Positions 53,635 to 61,648 of a DNA stretch of 64,000 nt are shown piece after piece. The position numbers and the translations under genes were made by a program. Each line of letters starts with the position of its first letter. Position 1 is the stretch's first letter. The notes under the pieces are model-generated. The model was not told the origin of the DNA. It searched no databases and worked only from the letters and a program-made list of their open reading frames with translations. The stretch covers positions 310,001 to 374,000 of the forward strand of contig NZ_JADWOX010000002.1 of assembly GCF_016135805.1 (NCBI RefSeq), written 5' to 3'. This stretch comes from Caulobacter hibisci (GTDB taxonomy: Bacteria > Pseudomonadota > Alphaproteobacteria > Caulobacterales > Caulobacteraceae).

Positions 53635-55149
53635 ATGACCTTCGTCGTCCGTTCGGTCGAACCTCAGACGGAGGGGGCCAAGGCCTTCCTCGCCAAGCGC
53701 CGCAAGCAGCTGTTCATCGGCGGCGCCTGGGTCGACGCCCATGGCGGCGACACCTTCCCGACCAAGGATCCGGCCACCGGCGTCATCCTGGCCGAGATCG
53801 CCAAGGGCGGAGCGGCCGATGTCGACGCCGCCGTGGCCGCCGCGCGCAAGGCCTTCGACGGCGGCGAATGGCCCTCGCTCACCCCGATGCAGCGTTCGCG
53901 CCTGCTGTGGACCCTGGCCGACCTGATCGAGGCCAATATCGACGAGTTGGCCGAACTGGAGACGCTCGACCAGGGCAAGCCGCTGTATGTCGGCCGCTGG
54001 GCCGAGATCCCGGGGGCGGTGAACCAGTTCCGCTACTATGCGGGCCTGGCCACGGCCATCGAGGGCCGCACGATCGACAGCTCGATCAACTACCAGCCGG
54101 CCGGCAAGCAGGTGGCCAGCTGGACCCTGCGCGAGCCCGTGGGCGTGGTCGCCGCCATCGTGCCGTGGAACTCGCCGCTGGTGCTGACCGCCATGAAGCT
54201 GGCCCCGGCCCTGGCCGCCGGCTGCACCGTGGTGCTGAAGCCGGCCGAAGACACCTCGCTGACCGCCGTGCGCCTGGCCGAGCTGGTGCAGCAGGCCGGC
54301 TTCCCGGCGGGCGTGCTGAACCTGGTCACGGGCCTGGGCGGCGAAGCGGGCGCGGCCCTGGCCGCGCACCAGGACGTCGACAAGGTGGCCTTCACCGGCT
54401 CGACCCCGACGGGCCGGGCCATTCTCGACGCGGCCAAGGGCAACCTCAAGAAGGTCAGCCTGGAGCTGGGCGGCAAGTCGCCGGTGGTGATCCTGCCCGA
54501 CGCCGACCTCGACCTGGCCATCCCCGGCGCGGCCAACGCCATCTTCTTCAACGCCGGCCAGGTGTGCGTGGCCGGTTCGCGGCTCTACGCCCACCGCTCG
54601 ATCTACGACCGGGTGGTCGAGGGCGTGGCGGCCCAGGCCCGTGGCCTGCAACTGGGGCATGGCCTGGATCCGTCGACCCACATGGGCCCGCTGGTGTCGC
54701 GCAAGCAGGCCGACCGCGTAGCCGGCTTCGTGGCCGGCGCGGCGGCGGCCGGCGCCGAGGTGGTGACCGGCGGCGTGCAGGGCGGCGACGAGGGCACGTT
54801 CGTGACCCCGGCCGTGGTGGCGCGGGTCACCCCCGACATGGCCATCGTCCGCGAGGAGGTGTTCGGCCCGGTCGTGGTCGTCCAGGCCTATGACGAGATC
54901 GACGAGGTGGTCGCCGCCGCCAACGACAGCGAATACGGCCTGGCCGCCAGCATCTGGACGGAAAGCCTGTCGCACGCCCACCGCCTGTCGCGCCGCATCA
55001 AGGCCGGCACGGTGTGGATCAACTGCCACTCGATGTACGACAACGCCCTGCCGATCGGCGGGGTCAAGGCCTCGGGCTGGGGGCGCGACAGCGGCCAGGT
55101 GGCCCTGGACGGCTACCTGGAATGGAAGACGGTCTGCGCGGTCGTCTGA
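53635..55149 (+). CDS. NAD(P)-dependent aldehyde dehydrogenase 2
   Basis: A 504-residue ALDH: VAAIVPWNSPLVLTAMKLAPALAAGCT in part near 170, catalytic Glu in LELGGKSPVV near 278, catalytic Cys in NAGQVCVAGSR near 312, EEVFGPVVVVQAY near 408 and a C-terminal KASGWGRDSGQVALDGYLEWKTV. Closest by eye to betaine/phenylacetaldehyde-type dehydrogenases. Its TGA overlaps the ATG of the following hydrolase (TGATG), so they are translated together. Confidence 0.94.
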   Translation: MTFVVRSVEPQTEGAKAFLAKRRKQLFIGGAWVDAHGGDTFPTKDPATGVILAEIAKGGAADVDAAVAAARKAFDGGEWPSLTPMQRSRLLWTLADLIEANIDELAELETLDQGKPLYVGRWAEIPGAVNQFRYYAGLATAIEGRTIDSSINYQPAGKQVASWTLREPVGVVAAIVPWNSPLVLTAMKLAPALAAGCTVVLKPAEDTSLTAVRLAELVQQAGFPAGVLNLVTGLGGEAGAALAAHQDVDKVAFTGSTPTGRAILDAAKGNLKKVSLELGGKSPVVILPDADLDLAIPGAANAIFFNAGQVCVAGSRLYAHRSIYDRVVEGVAAQARGLQLGHGLDPSTHMGPLVSRKQADRVAGFVAGAAAAGAEVVTGGVQGGDEGTFVTPAVVARVTPDMAIVREEVFGPVVVVQAYDEIDEVVAAANDSEYGLAASIWTESLSHAHRLSRRIKAGTVWINCHSMYDNALPIGGVKASGWGRDSGQVALDGYLEWKTVCAVV

Positions 55150-55937
55150 TGAGCCTGGATATCGTCGAGATCGCCGTCGGCGATCGCACCGTGGGTCTCG
55201 CCGTGGCGCGACCTGTCGGACCGCCTAAAGCCGCCATCGCCTTCTCGCACGGGGCTTTCTCGGCGCCGGGCAAGTACGCGGCCCTGCTGGAAGGCTGGGC
55301 GGCGGCGGGCCTGCTGGTCGCAGCGCCCCTGCACGTGGACAGCACGGATCATCCGCAGCGGTCGGACTACGACCAGGGCGCCGTCTGGCGCACGCGACTG
55401 GAAGACCAGGCCGCGACCCTGGACTGGCTGGCCGGGCAGGGGGCTTTCGGTCTTGCGGCGGCGGGTCACTCGTTCGGGGCCTTGCTGGCCCTGGCGGCCG
55501 GCGGTGCGAGCGTTCTGGCCCCGCCCGGCGCGCCGACCCTGGATGCGCGCGTGAAGGCCGTGGTGGCCCTGTCGCCGCCGCCGGCCACGCCGCCGCTGAT
55601 CTCGGCCGAGGGTTTCGCGACCACGTCCGCGCCGCTGCTGGTGCAGACCGGCGACGCCGACGTACTGCCGGGTTTCGTCGATGACTGGCGCCAGCGCCTG
55701 ATCGCCTTCGAGGCGCCGTCGCCGGGGGATCGCCACGCGATCGTGCTGCCGGGCGTCGACCACTATTTCGGCGGCCTGATCTGTCGGCCGGAACTGCCGG
55801 GTCCGGCGCAGGCCGAGGGGCTGGCTCAGGCGATCGCCGCTTCGGTCGATCTGGTCCTGGCCCATGCCGCCGACGACGCTTCGGCGCTGGAAAGCCTGGC
55901 CGCGCGGGCCGCCGATCCGAGCTTCACCACCCGCTGA
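55149..55937 (+). CDS. Alpha/beta hydrolase (dienelactone-hydrolase-like)
   Basis: A 262-residue serine hydrolase: oxyanion segment AFSHGAFSAPGKY near 32, nucleophile elbow AAGHSFGALLAL near 103, acid in QTGDADVLPGF near 175 and catalytic His in LPGVDHYFGGLI near 208. No signal peptide. It is coupled to aldehyde dehydrogenase 2, which suggests the hydrolase frees or processes an intermediate of the same pathway. The substrate is not identifiable. Confidence 0.87.
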   Translation: MSLDIVEIAVGDRTVGLAVARPVGPPKAAIAFSHGAFSAPGKYAALLEGWAAAGLLVAAPLHVDSTDHPQRSDYDQGAVWRTRLEDQAATLDWLAGQGAFGLAAAGHSFGALLALAAGGASVLAPPGAPTLDARVKAVVALSPPPATPPLISAEGFATTSAPLLVQTGDADVLPGFVDDWRQRLIAFEAPSPGDRHAIVLPGVDHYFGGLICRPELPGPAQAEGLAQAIAASVDLVLAHAADDASALESLAARAADPSFTTR

Positions 55938-55958
55938 CCGTTCTGCGGATAGGTGGTC
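55934..55958. promoter_or_regulatory. CGGATAG-type site upstream of the first methyltransferase
   Basis: CTGACCG-TTCTG-CGGATAG fits the 7-5-7 layout of the operator at 47669 with two mismatches in the left half. The extended GCGGATAGGTGGTC matches the site at 53549. It begins within the stop codon region of the upstream hydrolase, 83 bp before ATG 56028, so this gene may have its own promoter. Confidence 0.5.
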
Positions 55959-56027
55959 CGGGGCGCCTTTCGGAAGGTTTCGACGGGGGTAAAGTCCTTC
56001 ATCGAAACAAGGTTTTAGAGGTGCGTC

Positions 56028-57074
56028 ATGGAAGCTCCGGCCCTGGCCCAACGCGGGCGCGCGTCGCTCGATTTCCAGGCGGGCGTATCGAAGGCGACCT
56101 TCGGCCTGCACTTCGCCTCCGAGGCGGAGTTGGCCATGAAGGGCGTCAACGCCCAGACCATGCCCGACGACATGGACGAACGTCACGCCCTGGTCGTCGA
56201 GACCCTGGCTGACTCCAAGATCTTCAAGATCCGCGAACTGTTTGGCGAATGGGCCTCGCGCACCCACGGCGCGCACTGCGACGAAGCGTTCGAAGAGCGC
56301 CGCGCGGTCATCGAGCCCTATCTGAAGAGCCTCGACGAAGGCCCGGCCACGCTGGATTACGGCGACGGCGAGCAGGCTCCCAGCTACTGGAGCAAGGTCT
56401 GGTTCCACCGCACCACCGGCGGCTGGGATCACATCGACCACACCGGCTACGTCCACGGCGAGCTGGTGCACAAGCAGCTGGTGGCCCGCGGCTACGGCGG
56501 CGACATCTTCGGCCAGCGCCGGGCCGCCGCCCAGCAGGCCCCGCGCCGCGACTACAAGGAAATCCTCGATATCGGCTGCGGCTCGGGTCACTTCACCCAG
56601 GCTCTGCAGGAGACCTTCCCCGAGGCCCAGATCACCGGCATCGACTGGTCGGCCCGCATGCTCGAACAGGCCCGCCGCGTGGCCAACGAGAAGGGCTGGA
56701 ACTGGAAGCTGATGGTCAAGGGCGGCGAAAACTCCGGTTTCGCCGACGAGAGCTTCGATCTCGTGACCACCTTCATCCTGTTCCACGAGGCCCCGCCGCG
56801 GATCATCAAGTCGGTGCTGGAAGAGGCCTTCCGGATGCTGAAGCCGGGCGGCGACATCATCATGGCCGACGTGCCGCGCTACGCCGAGATCGATAAGATG
56901 GCGTCCTGGCGCTACGACTACCTGGCCAAGTGGGGCGGCGAGCCCTACTGGCGCGCCTCGGCGAGCATGGACCTGGTGCAGATCTGCAAGGACATCGGCT
57001 ACGTCGACGTCGAGGGCGCCACCCAGGCCCCCAGCCACGCCTACTACGTGCTGCGCGCTCACAAGCCCGCCTGA
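56028..57074 (+). CDS. SAM-dependent methyltransferase with N-terminal extension, module 1
   Basis: A 348-residue protein. The class I methyltransferase fold occupies the C-terminal half: motif I EILDIGCGSGHF near 182, acidic post-I strand ITGIDWSARML near 205, motif II-like FDLVTTFILFHEAPP near 242, MLKPGGDIIMADVPRY near 270. The first roughly 170 residues are unassigned and contain SYWSKVWFHRTTGGWDHIDH. Organisation and motifs are shared with the protein at 59667-60890. It is followed 24 bp later by a small helical partner gene. The substrate is unknown. Confidence 0.88.
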   Translation: MEAPALAQRGRASLDFQAGVSKATFGLHFASEAELAMKGVNAQTMPDDMDERHALVVETLADSKIFKIRELFGEWASRTHGAHCDEAFEERRAVIEPYLKSLDEGPATLDYGDGEQAPSYWSKVWFHRTTGGWDHIDHTGYVHGELVHKQLVARGYGGDIFGQRRAAAQQAPRRDYKEILDIGCGSGHFTQALQETFPEAQITGIDWSARMLEQARRVANEKGWNWKLMVKGGENSGFADESFDLVTTFILFHEAPPRIIKSVLEEAFRMLKPGGDIIMADVPRYAEIDKMASWRYDYLAKWGGEPYWRASASMDLVQICKDIGYVDVEGATQAPSHAYYVLRAHKPA

Positions 57075-57098
57075 TCCTTCCGACAACGAGCGAGCGAC

Positions 57099-57407
57099 AT
57101 GAACGCGATGACTCCGAAGACCTTCGAACGCCCGATCTCCGAGCCGGTGAACCGCCGGATGCTGTCCGCCGACCAGATCGACGACCTGGGCGAGGCCATC
57201 CTGTCCCTGACCCGCGAGATCTGGGTGCTGACCGACCGCGTGCAGGTGCTGGAAGCCGTGCTGGAAAGCCACGGCGTGTTGGCCAATGCCGAGATCGACA
57301 ACTTCCAGCCCGGCCCGGAGCTGCAGGCCCAGCTGAACGCCAAGCGCGACGCCATCGTCCAGAACCTGCTGCGCGCCCTGCGGGCGGCCCCCGAAGCGCG
57401 CAGCTAA
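57099..57407 (+). CDS. Small helical partner protein of methyltransferase module 1
   Basis: A 102-residue protein beginning MNAMTP, with a long predicted helix containing SLTREIWVLTDRVQVLEAVLES (quoted in part), a GVLANAEIDNF turn and a second helix ending NLLRALRAAP. By eye it aligns with the 123-residue protein at 59272-59643: both start MNA, share L..E(I/L).VL.DR, E.V....G......EI and a closing L..L segment. No catalytic motif is seen; a structural or regulatory subunit of the methyltransferase is my inference. Confidence 0.78.
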   Translation: MNAMTPKTFERPISEPVNRRMLSADQIDDLGEAILSLTREIWVLTDRVQVLEAVLESHGVLANAEIDNFQPGPELQAQLNAKRDAIVQNLLRALRAAPEARS

Positions 57408-57441
57408 CAACGTCCCCGCTGCATCTGCGCAGTGAGAGCCT

Positions 57442-57471
57442 GGCGCGGTCCGAAAGGACCGCGCCTTTTTT
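57442..57471 (+). terminator. Rho-independent terminator with GAAA tetraloop
   Basis: A perfect 10-bp stem GGCGCGGTCC/GGACCGCGCC around a GAAA loop is followed by six T residues, 34 nt after the stop of the small partner gene. It closes the plus-strand operon that starts at 53635. Confidence 0.97.
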
Positions 57472-57494
57472 GTGCCTGGGGATGGCGTGAACAA

Positions 57495-57625
57495 GAACCT
57501 CCCCCTCTGGGGGAGGCGATCGCGAAGCGATCGGTGGGGGGAGTGTTGTGGAATGGGCCGGCGCTTGGGAAGTTGAAAACTTCCCCCCACCGGCCTTCGG
57601 CCGCCTCCCCCAGAGGGGGAGGTTC
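57495..57625. repeat. Inverted-repeat element with perfect 24-nt arms (type 4)
   Basis: Outer arms at 57495-57518 and 57602-57625 are perfect reverse complements. The internal hairpins GATCGCGAAGCGATC and CCGGCCTTCGGCCG are the same as in the element at 51558-51691, and the core differs by substitutions. It lies between convergent transcripts. Confidence 0.9.
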
Positions 57626-57652
57626 CTTGCCGATCGGCCTCGTCAGTGTTGA

Positions 57653-59248
57653 TTAAATGCCCAGCGCGCCGGGGTTCATCAGGCCTTTGGGGTCCACCGC
57701 CGCCTTGACGGCCTTGACCAGGTCCAGCGTCGGAGCCTCCAGAACGTCGGCATACGGATAGAGCTTGCCGAGCTGGAAGTGCACGGCGTCGTGCTTGGCG
57801 TAGAGCGCGATGATCTGGGCCTTCAGCCGGTGTACGAAGGCCGTGGTCTCGGGGTCTTCGGCGTACTGGGGCAGGGACGCCAGGTGCTCGGCCGGCAGGA
57901 CGCCGGCGTGGTAGGCGGTCTGCTCGCCCGGCCAGTAGAGGGCGACCTCATAGAGGAAGCCGGACGGGCGCAGCACCTCGAACATGCCGCCGCGCCAGAC
58001 GCCGCGGGCGGTCATCTCTTCGGCGTGGCTGGCGTAGAGGGCTTCGAGCGCGGCGTGGAAGGTGGCGACCTGGCTGTGGGGCAGGATGCCGTTCATCGGG
58101 GCCCAGCGCTCGCCCTTGGGACCGAGCACGTTGTAGAGCGGGGCGAACGGCATGCCGCGCACGATGGTCGGCATGGTGTTGGGGATCTCCACCCCCTCGG
58201 CCGTCATCAGGGTGCGCAGGCGATCCAGGCGCGCCTTGGCCTCGCGGTCGTCTACCCCTTCGAGAATGTAGTGGACCATGTACTCGGCCTTGCGCAGGGC
58301 GCGATCGCCGGCCAGGGCCATCTTGCTCAGCTGCTTGAGGCCGGCGACCAGCGACGGCGAGCTCTTCAGCACGCTCAGGGCCATCTGCACGACGGCGGCC
58401 TTGTCCTGGCGGGCGATCTGGCCCTGGGCCAGGGGCGCGTCGATGGCGAAGTGTTCGTCGTCGAGGTTTTCCAGCGCCGCCGCCCGCATGGCGCGGGCCA
58501 GGCTCGGCAGGTCGGCGAAGGCGAACGAGGCGCACTGGAAGGCGGGCTTGCGGGCGATCAGCGGCAGGGTGATACGCGCCTTGATCCCCAGCGCGCCGCA
58601 GTCGCCCAAGAACAGGCCGCACAGGTCGGGGCCGTACCAGCGAGCGAAGGGCGAGCCGCCGCGGGCGGCCGAGCCGGTGCGCAGCAGGGTCCCGTCGGCG
58701 ATCACCACGTCGACCGACACCGCCGATTCCGCCGAACCGCCGAACTGGCCCGAACCATGGCTGATGGCGTGTTGCGACATCGATCCGCCGACCGTGGCGG
58801 CGAAGCCCGAGAACGGGCCGAAGAACGGGGTGCGCAGGTTCAGCGGATCCAGCGCGGCCTTCAGCTCGGCCCAGGTGACCCCGGCCTCGACCGTGACATA
58901 GGCGTCGGTCTCGTTGATCTCGACGATGCGGTTGAGGCCGCCGGTGTCGATCAGCACGGTGTCGGTGCGGACGGCCAGGTAGCCGTCGGTATAGGAGGCG
59001 CCGCCGCCGCGCGGAACGATGGCGACCCCTGCGGCCGCCGCTTCGCGCACCACGGCCTGCAGCTGGTCGACGTCGGCCGGGCGGACCACGGCCAGCGGCG
59101 TTTCCAGGGTGCGGTAGACGTCGGTGGCGAAGGGCAGGGCGGCCTCGCCCGTCAGGACGCCGTCCTTGCCGACGATCGCCTCCAGGCGGGTCAGCAGGCC
59201 GGGTTTCGCCCCCTTGGGGGACGAGGCGGTACGCGTCTTGACGGGCAT
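57653..59248 (-). CDS. FAD-binding oxidase (FAD_binding_4, vanillyl-alcohol-oxidase/GlcD-like)
   Basis: A 531-residue flavoenzyme. The PCMH-type FAD domain covers about residues 40-225: PRGGGASYTDGYLAVRTDTVLIDTGGLNRI in part near 78, VTVEAGVTWAELKAAL near 117 and TVGGSMSQHAISHGSGQFGG near 150. The substrate domain follows and ends HFQLGKLYPYADVL, with LVKAVKAAVDPKGLMNPGALGI, the usual C-terminal close. A His for covalent FAD cannot be assigned with confidence. Substrates of such enzymes are alcohols, hydroxyacids or phenols. It is 23 bp after the small partner gene, in an operon with methyltransferase module 2. Confidence 0.9.
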   Translation of the reverse strand: MPVKTRTASSPKGAKPGLLTRLEAIVGKDGVLTGEAALPFATDVYRTLETPLAVVRPADVDQLQAVVREAAAAGVAIVPRGGGASYTDGYLAVRTDTVLIDTGGLNRIVEINETDAYVTVEAGVTWAELKAALDPLNLRTPFFGPFSGFAATVGGSMSQHAISHGSGQFGGSAESAVSVDVVIADGTLLRTGSAARGGSPFARWYGPDLCGLFLGDCGALGIKARITLPLIARKPAFQCASFAFADLPSLARAMRAAALENLDDEHFAIDAPLAQGQIARQDKAAVVQMALSVLKSSPSLVAGLKQLSKMALAGDRALRKAEYMVHYILEGVDDREAKARLDRLRTLMTAEGVEIPNTMPTIVRGMPFAPLYNVLGPKGERWAPMNGILPHSQVATFHAALEALYASHAEEMTARGVWRGGMFEVLRPSGFLYEVALYWPGEQTAYHAGVLPAEHLASLPQYAEDPETTAFVHRLKAQIIALYAKHDAVHFQLGKLYPYADVLEAPTLDLVKAVKAAVDPKGLMNPGALGI

Positions 59249-59271
59249 CAGCTTACTCAGGTCTTGGGCGA

Positions 59272-59643
59272 TCAGGTCTTGGCGATGTCTTCGATCGTGG
59301 CGCGGAAGCGCTCGGCCGTGTCGGCCGCGGCGGCTTCCGAGGCGTCCTTGCGGGCCAGGTAGAACAGGCGGCCCAGGAAGTCCTGGCGCCAGGCCTCGCG
59401 GGCCTCCAGGGCGGCCTGGTCGAGCGGCAGGGCCTCGATCTCGGCGGCCAGGTCCAGGCCCTTGGCGGCATGGACGCGTTCTGCGGAATCGAGGCGGTCG
59501 TGCAGCACGGCCAGTTCGTTGGCCAGGACCATGATCATCGACATGGCCTGGTCGAGCCCGGGGGGTTCATAGAACTGAGGGCGCTTGCCCTTGGCGTCGC
59601 GGATGACGTGCGGGCGATCGGCCTGCGGAGCGTGGGCGTTCAT
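59272..59643 (-). CDS. Small helical partner protein of methyltransferase module 2
   Basis: A 123-residue protein starting MNAHAPQ, with the FYEPPGLDQAMSMIMVLANELAVLHDRLDSAE helix (in part), a KGLDLAAEIEAL turn, and further helices ending TIEDIAKT. It is alignable with the 102-residue protein at 57099-57407 and is likewise placed right after a methyltransferase gene (23-bp gap). Function unknown; the repeated pairing is the main clue. Confidence 0.78.
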   Translation of the reverse strand: MNAHAPQADRPHVIRDAKGKRPQFYEPPGLDQAMSMIMVLANELAVLHDRLDSAERVHAAKGLDLAAEIEALPLDQAALEAREAWRQDFLGRLFYLARKDASEAAAADTAERFRATIEDIAKT

Positions 59644-59666
59644 CGTGTTGTTTCCTTGAACTTTGC

Positions 59667-60890
59667 TCAGGCCTTGCGGGCGATCAGGACTTCCCAGCCG
59701 CCGCCGGGGGCGTATTCGCCGGCGGCGAACTCGCGGTCGGAGACCGCCGCGCTGGCGTCCTGGCTGTAGCCGGCGGCCTGCTGGGCCACGAACTCCATGA
59801 TGGCCATGGGCGCGGTGTCGAACTTGACGCTTTCGGGCGGGAAGCCGGCGGCCTTGGCCAGGGCGACCTGATCGGTCTCGCGCATGGCGCCCCAGAAGGG
59901 CTCGTTGTTGTACCAGGTCTCGTTGTCCAGGATGAACTGGGTGAACGGGTCCATGTTGTCGAACGGCGGCAGGTCGGCGTGGATCATGTAGCCGCCGGGC
60001 GCCAGCAGGCGGTGGCACTCCTGGAAGATCTTCGGCATCGCCTTGCCGGACGTCTCGTGCAGCAGGATGTGGCTGACGATCAGGTCGAAGGAGCCGGCCT
60101 CGAAGCGGGTCTCCTCGGCGTTCATCTGGGCGAAGTTGACCTCGAGGCCCAAACCGGCTGCGCGAGCGTGGGCGTAGCGCACCTGCGGCGCGGCGACGTC
60201 GACGCCCCAGACTTCCGCGTCAGGGAACAGCTCCTTGTAGGGCAGGGTGGAGTGACCGACCGTGCAGCCCAGATCCAGGATCCGCTTGGGCTTGAAGCCG
60301 TCAAGGCGACGATTGACGTAGTTGCAGACCGAGCGGCCCATGTCGTCGTTGAAAGGGCCCATATAGCCCATGGCGTACAGATAGACGCCGCGGTCGTAGA
60401 GGGCGCCGGTCGAGATGTCGTCCGGAGCCACCGCGCCGGCATAGCCGCCGGGCATGCAGTGGATGTCGATCGAGGTCACGTAGCGCGGGGTCTCGAATTC
60501 CTCGGGCAGGTCGAGCTTGCCCTTGGCCGACGCCGACAGGCCGCGGGCCTTTTCGATCAGCTCGGGCAGTTCGCGGTCGATCGTGACGTTGGTCGATTCC
60601 CAGAGCAGTTCCTGGGCGATGCGGTTGGCCGCCGCGTAGTGCTGGAAATAGAGGTCCTTGACCATGGCCGAGCGGATGTCGCGGCGGTCGGCGGGGGCGC
60701 GGCCATGCTCGCGCTCGAAGGCCTTGGCGGCGCGGACGCCGAACACGGGGCCCAGGCCCGGCAGCAGACCCTGCTGGATGAACTGCTTGAAGCTCTTGGT
60801 GAATTCCTGCCGCGAGCCTTCGTCGTGGGTCGGCTTGGGCAGGATCGGGTGGTCGACCTGCTGGAAGGTGTTGAGCATCTCGGCGGACAT
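59667..60890 (-). CDS. SAM-dependent methyltransferase with N-terminal extension, module 2
   Basis: A 407-residue protein from ATG 60890 (GGAGG six bases upstream). Motif I RILDLGCTVGHS near 222 has Thr-Val in place of the usual Ser/Gly pair. VWGVDVAAPQVRYAHA near 243, FDLIVSHILLHETSGKAM near 280 and LLAPGGYMIHADLPPFDN near 307 parallel module 1. The N-terminal 200 residues have SIDIHCMPGGYAGAV, alignable with HRTTGGWDHI of module 1. It heads a minus-strand operon with the small protein and the FAD oxidase. Confidence 0.88.
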   Translation of the reverse strand: MSAEMLNTFQQVDHPILPKPTHDEGSRQEFTKSFKQFIQQGLLPGLGPVFGVRAAKAFEREHGRAPADRRDIRSAMVKDLYFQHYAAANRIAQELLWESTNVTIDRELPELIEKARGLSASAKGKLDLPEEFETPRYVTSIDIHCMPGGYAGAVAPDDISTGALYDRGVYLYAMGYMGPFNDDMGRSVCNYVNRRLDGFKPKRILDLGCTVGHSTLPYKELFPDAEVWGVDVAAPQVRYAHARAAGLGLEVNFAQMNAEETRFEAGSFDLIVSHILLHETSGKAMPKIFQECHRLLAPGGYMIHADLPPFDNMDPFTQFILDNETWYNNEPFWGAMRETDQVALAKAAGFPPESVKFDTAPMAIMEFVAQQAAGYSQDASAAVSDREFAAGEYAPGGGWEVLIARKA

Positions 60891-61648
60891 GGCGGCCTCC
60901 AAACAGCCGGCCCTCAAGGGACGGCGCGAACTGAGGCTAATCTGAAGGGGACCGATCAGTCAAAATATTGCGTTCGCGCGATGCTCCGCTAGGCGATCAG
61001 GCTGCGGGGGAGGCAGCGGATGGTCGTCGATGGGCAGCAGGGAAGCGACCGTAGGGTAAGGGACGTCTGGGCAAGCGAGCTTCTCCTTTCGCCCGTCATT
61101 CCCGCCCAGCGGCCATCTGAGCGTCGAACGAGCATCAGGGCTAACTTCGCTTCACGACCCATGGCGGACATCAGGCGCGACAACCCTCTCTCTTAGAGAG
61201 AGGGAGGGGCCGATCGCGAAGCGATGGGAGGGTGAGTGGTTACACCTTCAGCCGGCGTGCCGGCACGTCGCCGGCAACAGCGCCAAGATCGTCCGGGGGC
61301 TTCGCCTACCCTCTCACCCTCCCACGCCTTGCGGCGCGGGCCCCTCCCTCTCTCCATGAGAGAGGGGTTCGAAACCCGCTCTCCACCCTTTGCGGACACT
61401 GATGGCGTCCGTTCACTGGGACAGTGTCGGTACCGGTGGAGGTTCTCGCCACAAGGGCGTGTGTTTTCCGAGGCCGAGACTTGCTCGGGGCGAGCGGCTC
61501 GTCTGTTCTGACAAACAATTAATGAAAGTCACTGCATCCGGGCGACGGCTCCGGCGCCTCTAAAGCTTGTGTCCAAAGTGATCCGCGCACTTCGAAATAC
61601 AGGGGCGCGGCATGTGGATTCATGTCTTGGGGAAGTCGGAGGGGGTTT
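60891..61648. other. Divergent intergenic region, 758 bp
   Basis: Bases 60930-61000 upstream of methyltransferase module 2 include an A/T-richer patch (around 60958-60972) that may hold its promoter. No CGGATAG site is seen here. A palindromic repeat fills 61185-61367. Bases 61500-61640 are A/T-richer and probably contain the promoter of the CPBP protease gene. The short frames present are not convincing. Confidence 0.4.
61185..61367. repeat. Palindromic intergenic repeat related to the start of copies A and B
   Basis: It is bounded by CCCTCTCTC...GAGAGAGGG hairpins, with GGGAGGGTGAG and its complement CTCACCCTCCC facing each other and a GCCGGCGTGCCGGCACG core. It resembles the palindromic head of the long composite repeat but lacks the rest of it. 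Unlike the other copies, it lies between divergent genes. Confidence 0.8.

Noticed and set aside
61185..61367. Possible CRISPR-like array from closely spaced palindromes
   Set aside because: There are paired inverted repeats rather than multiple direct repeats with unique spacers, and no cas genes.
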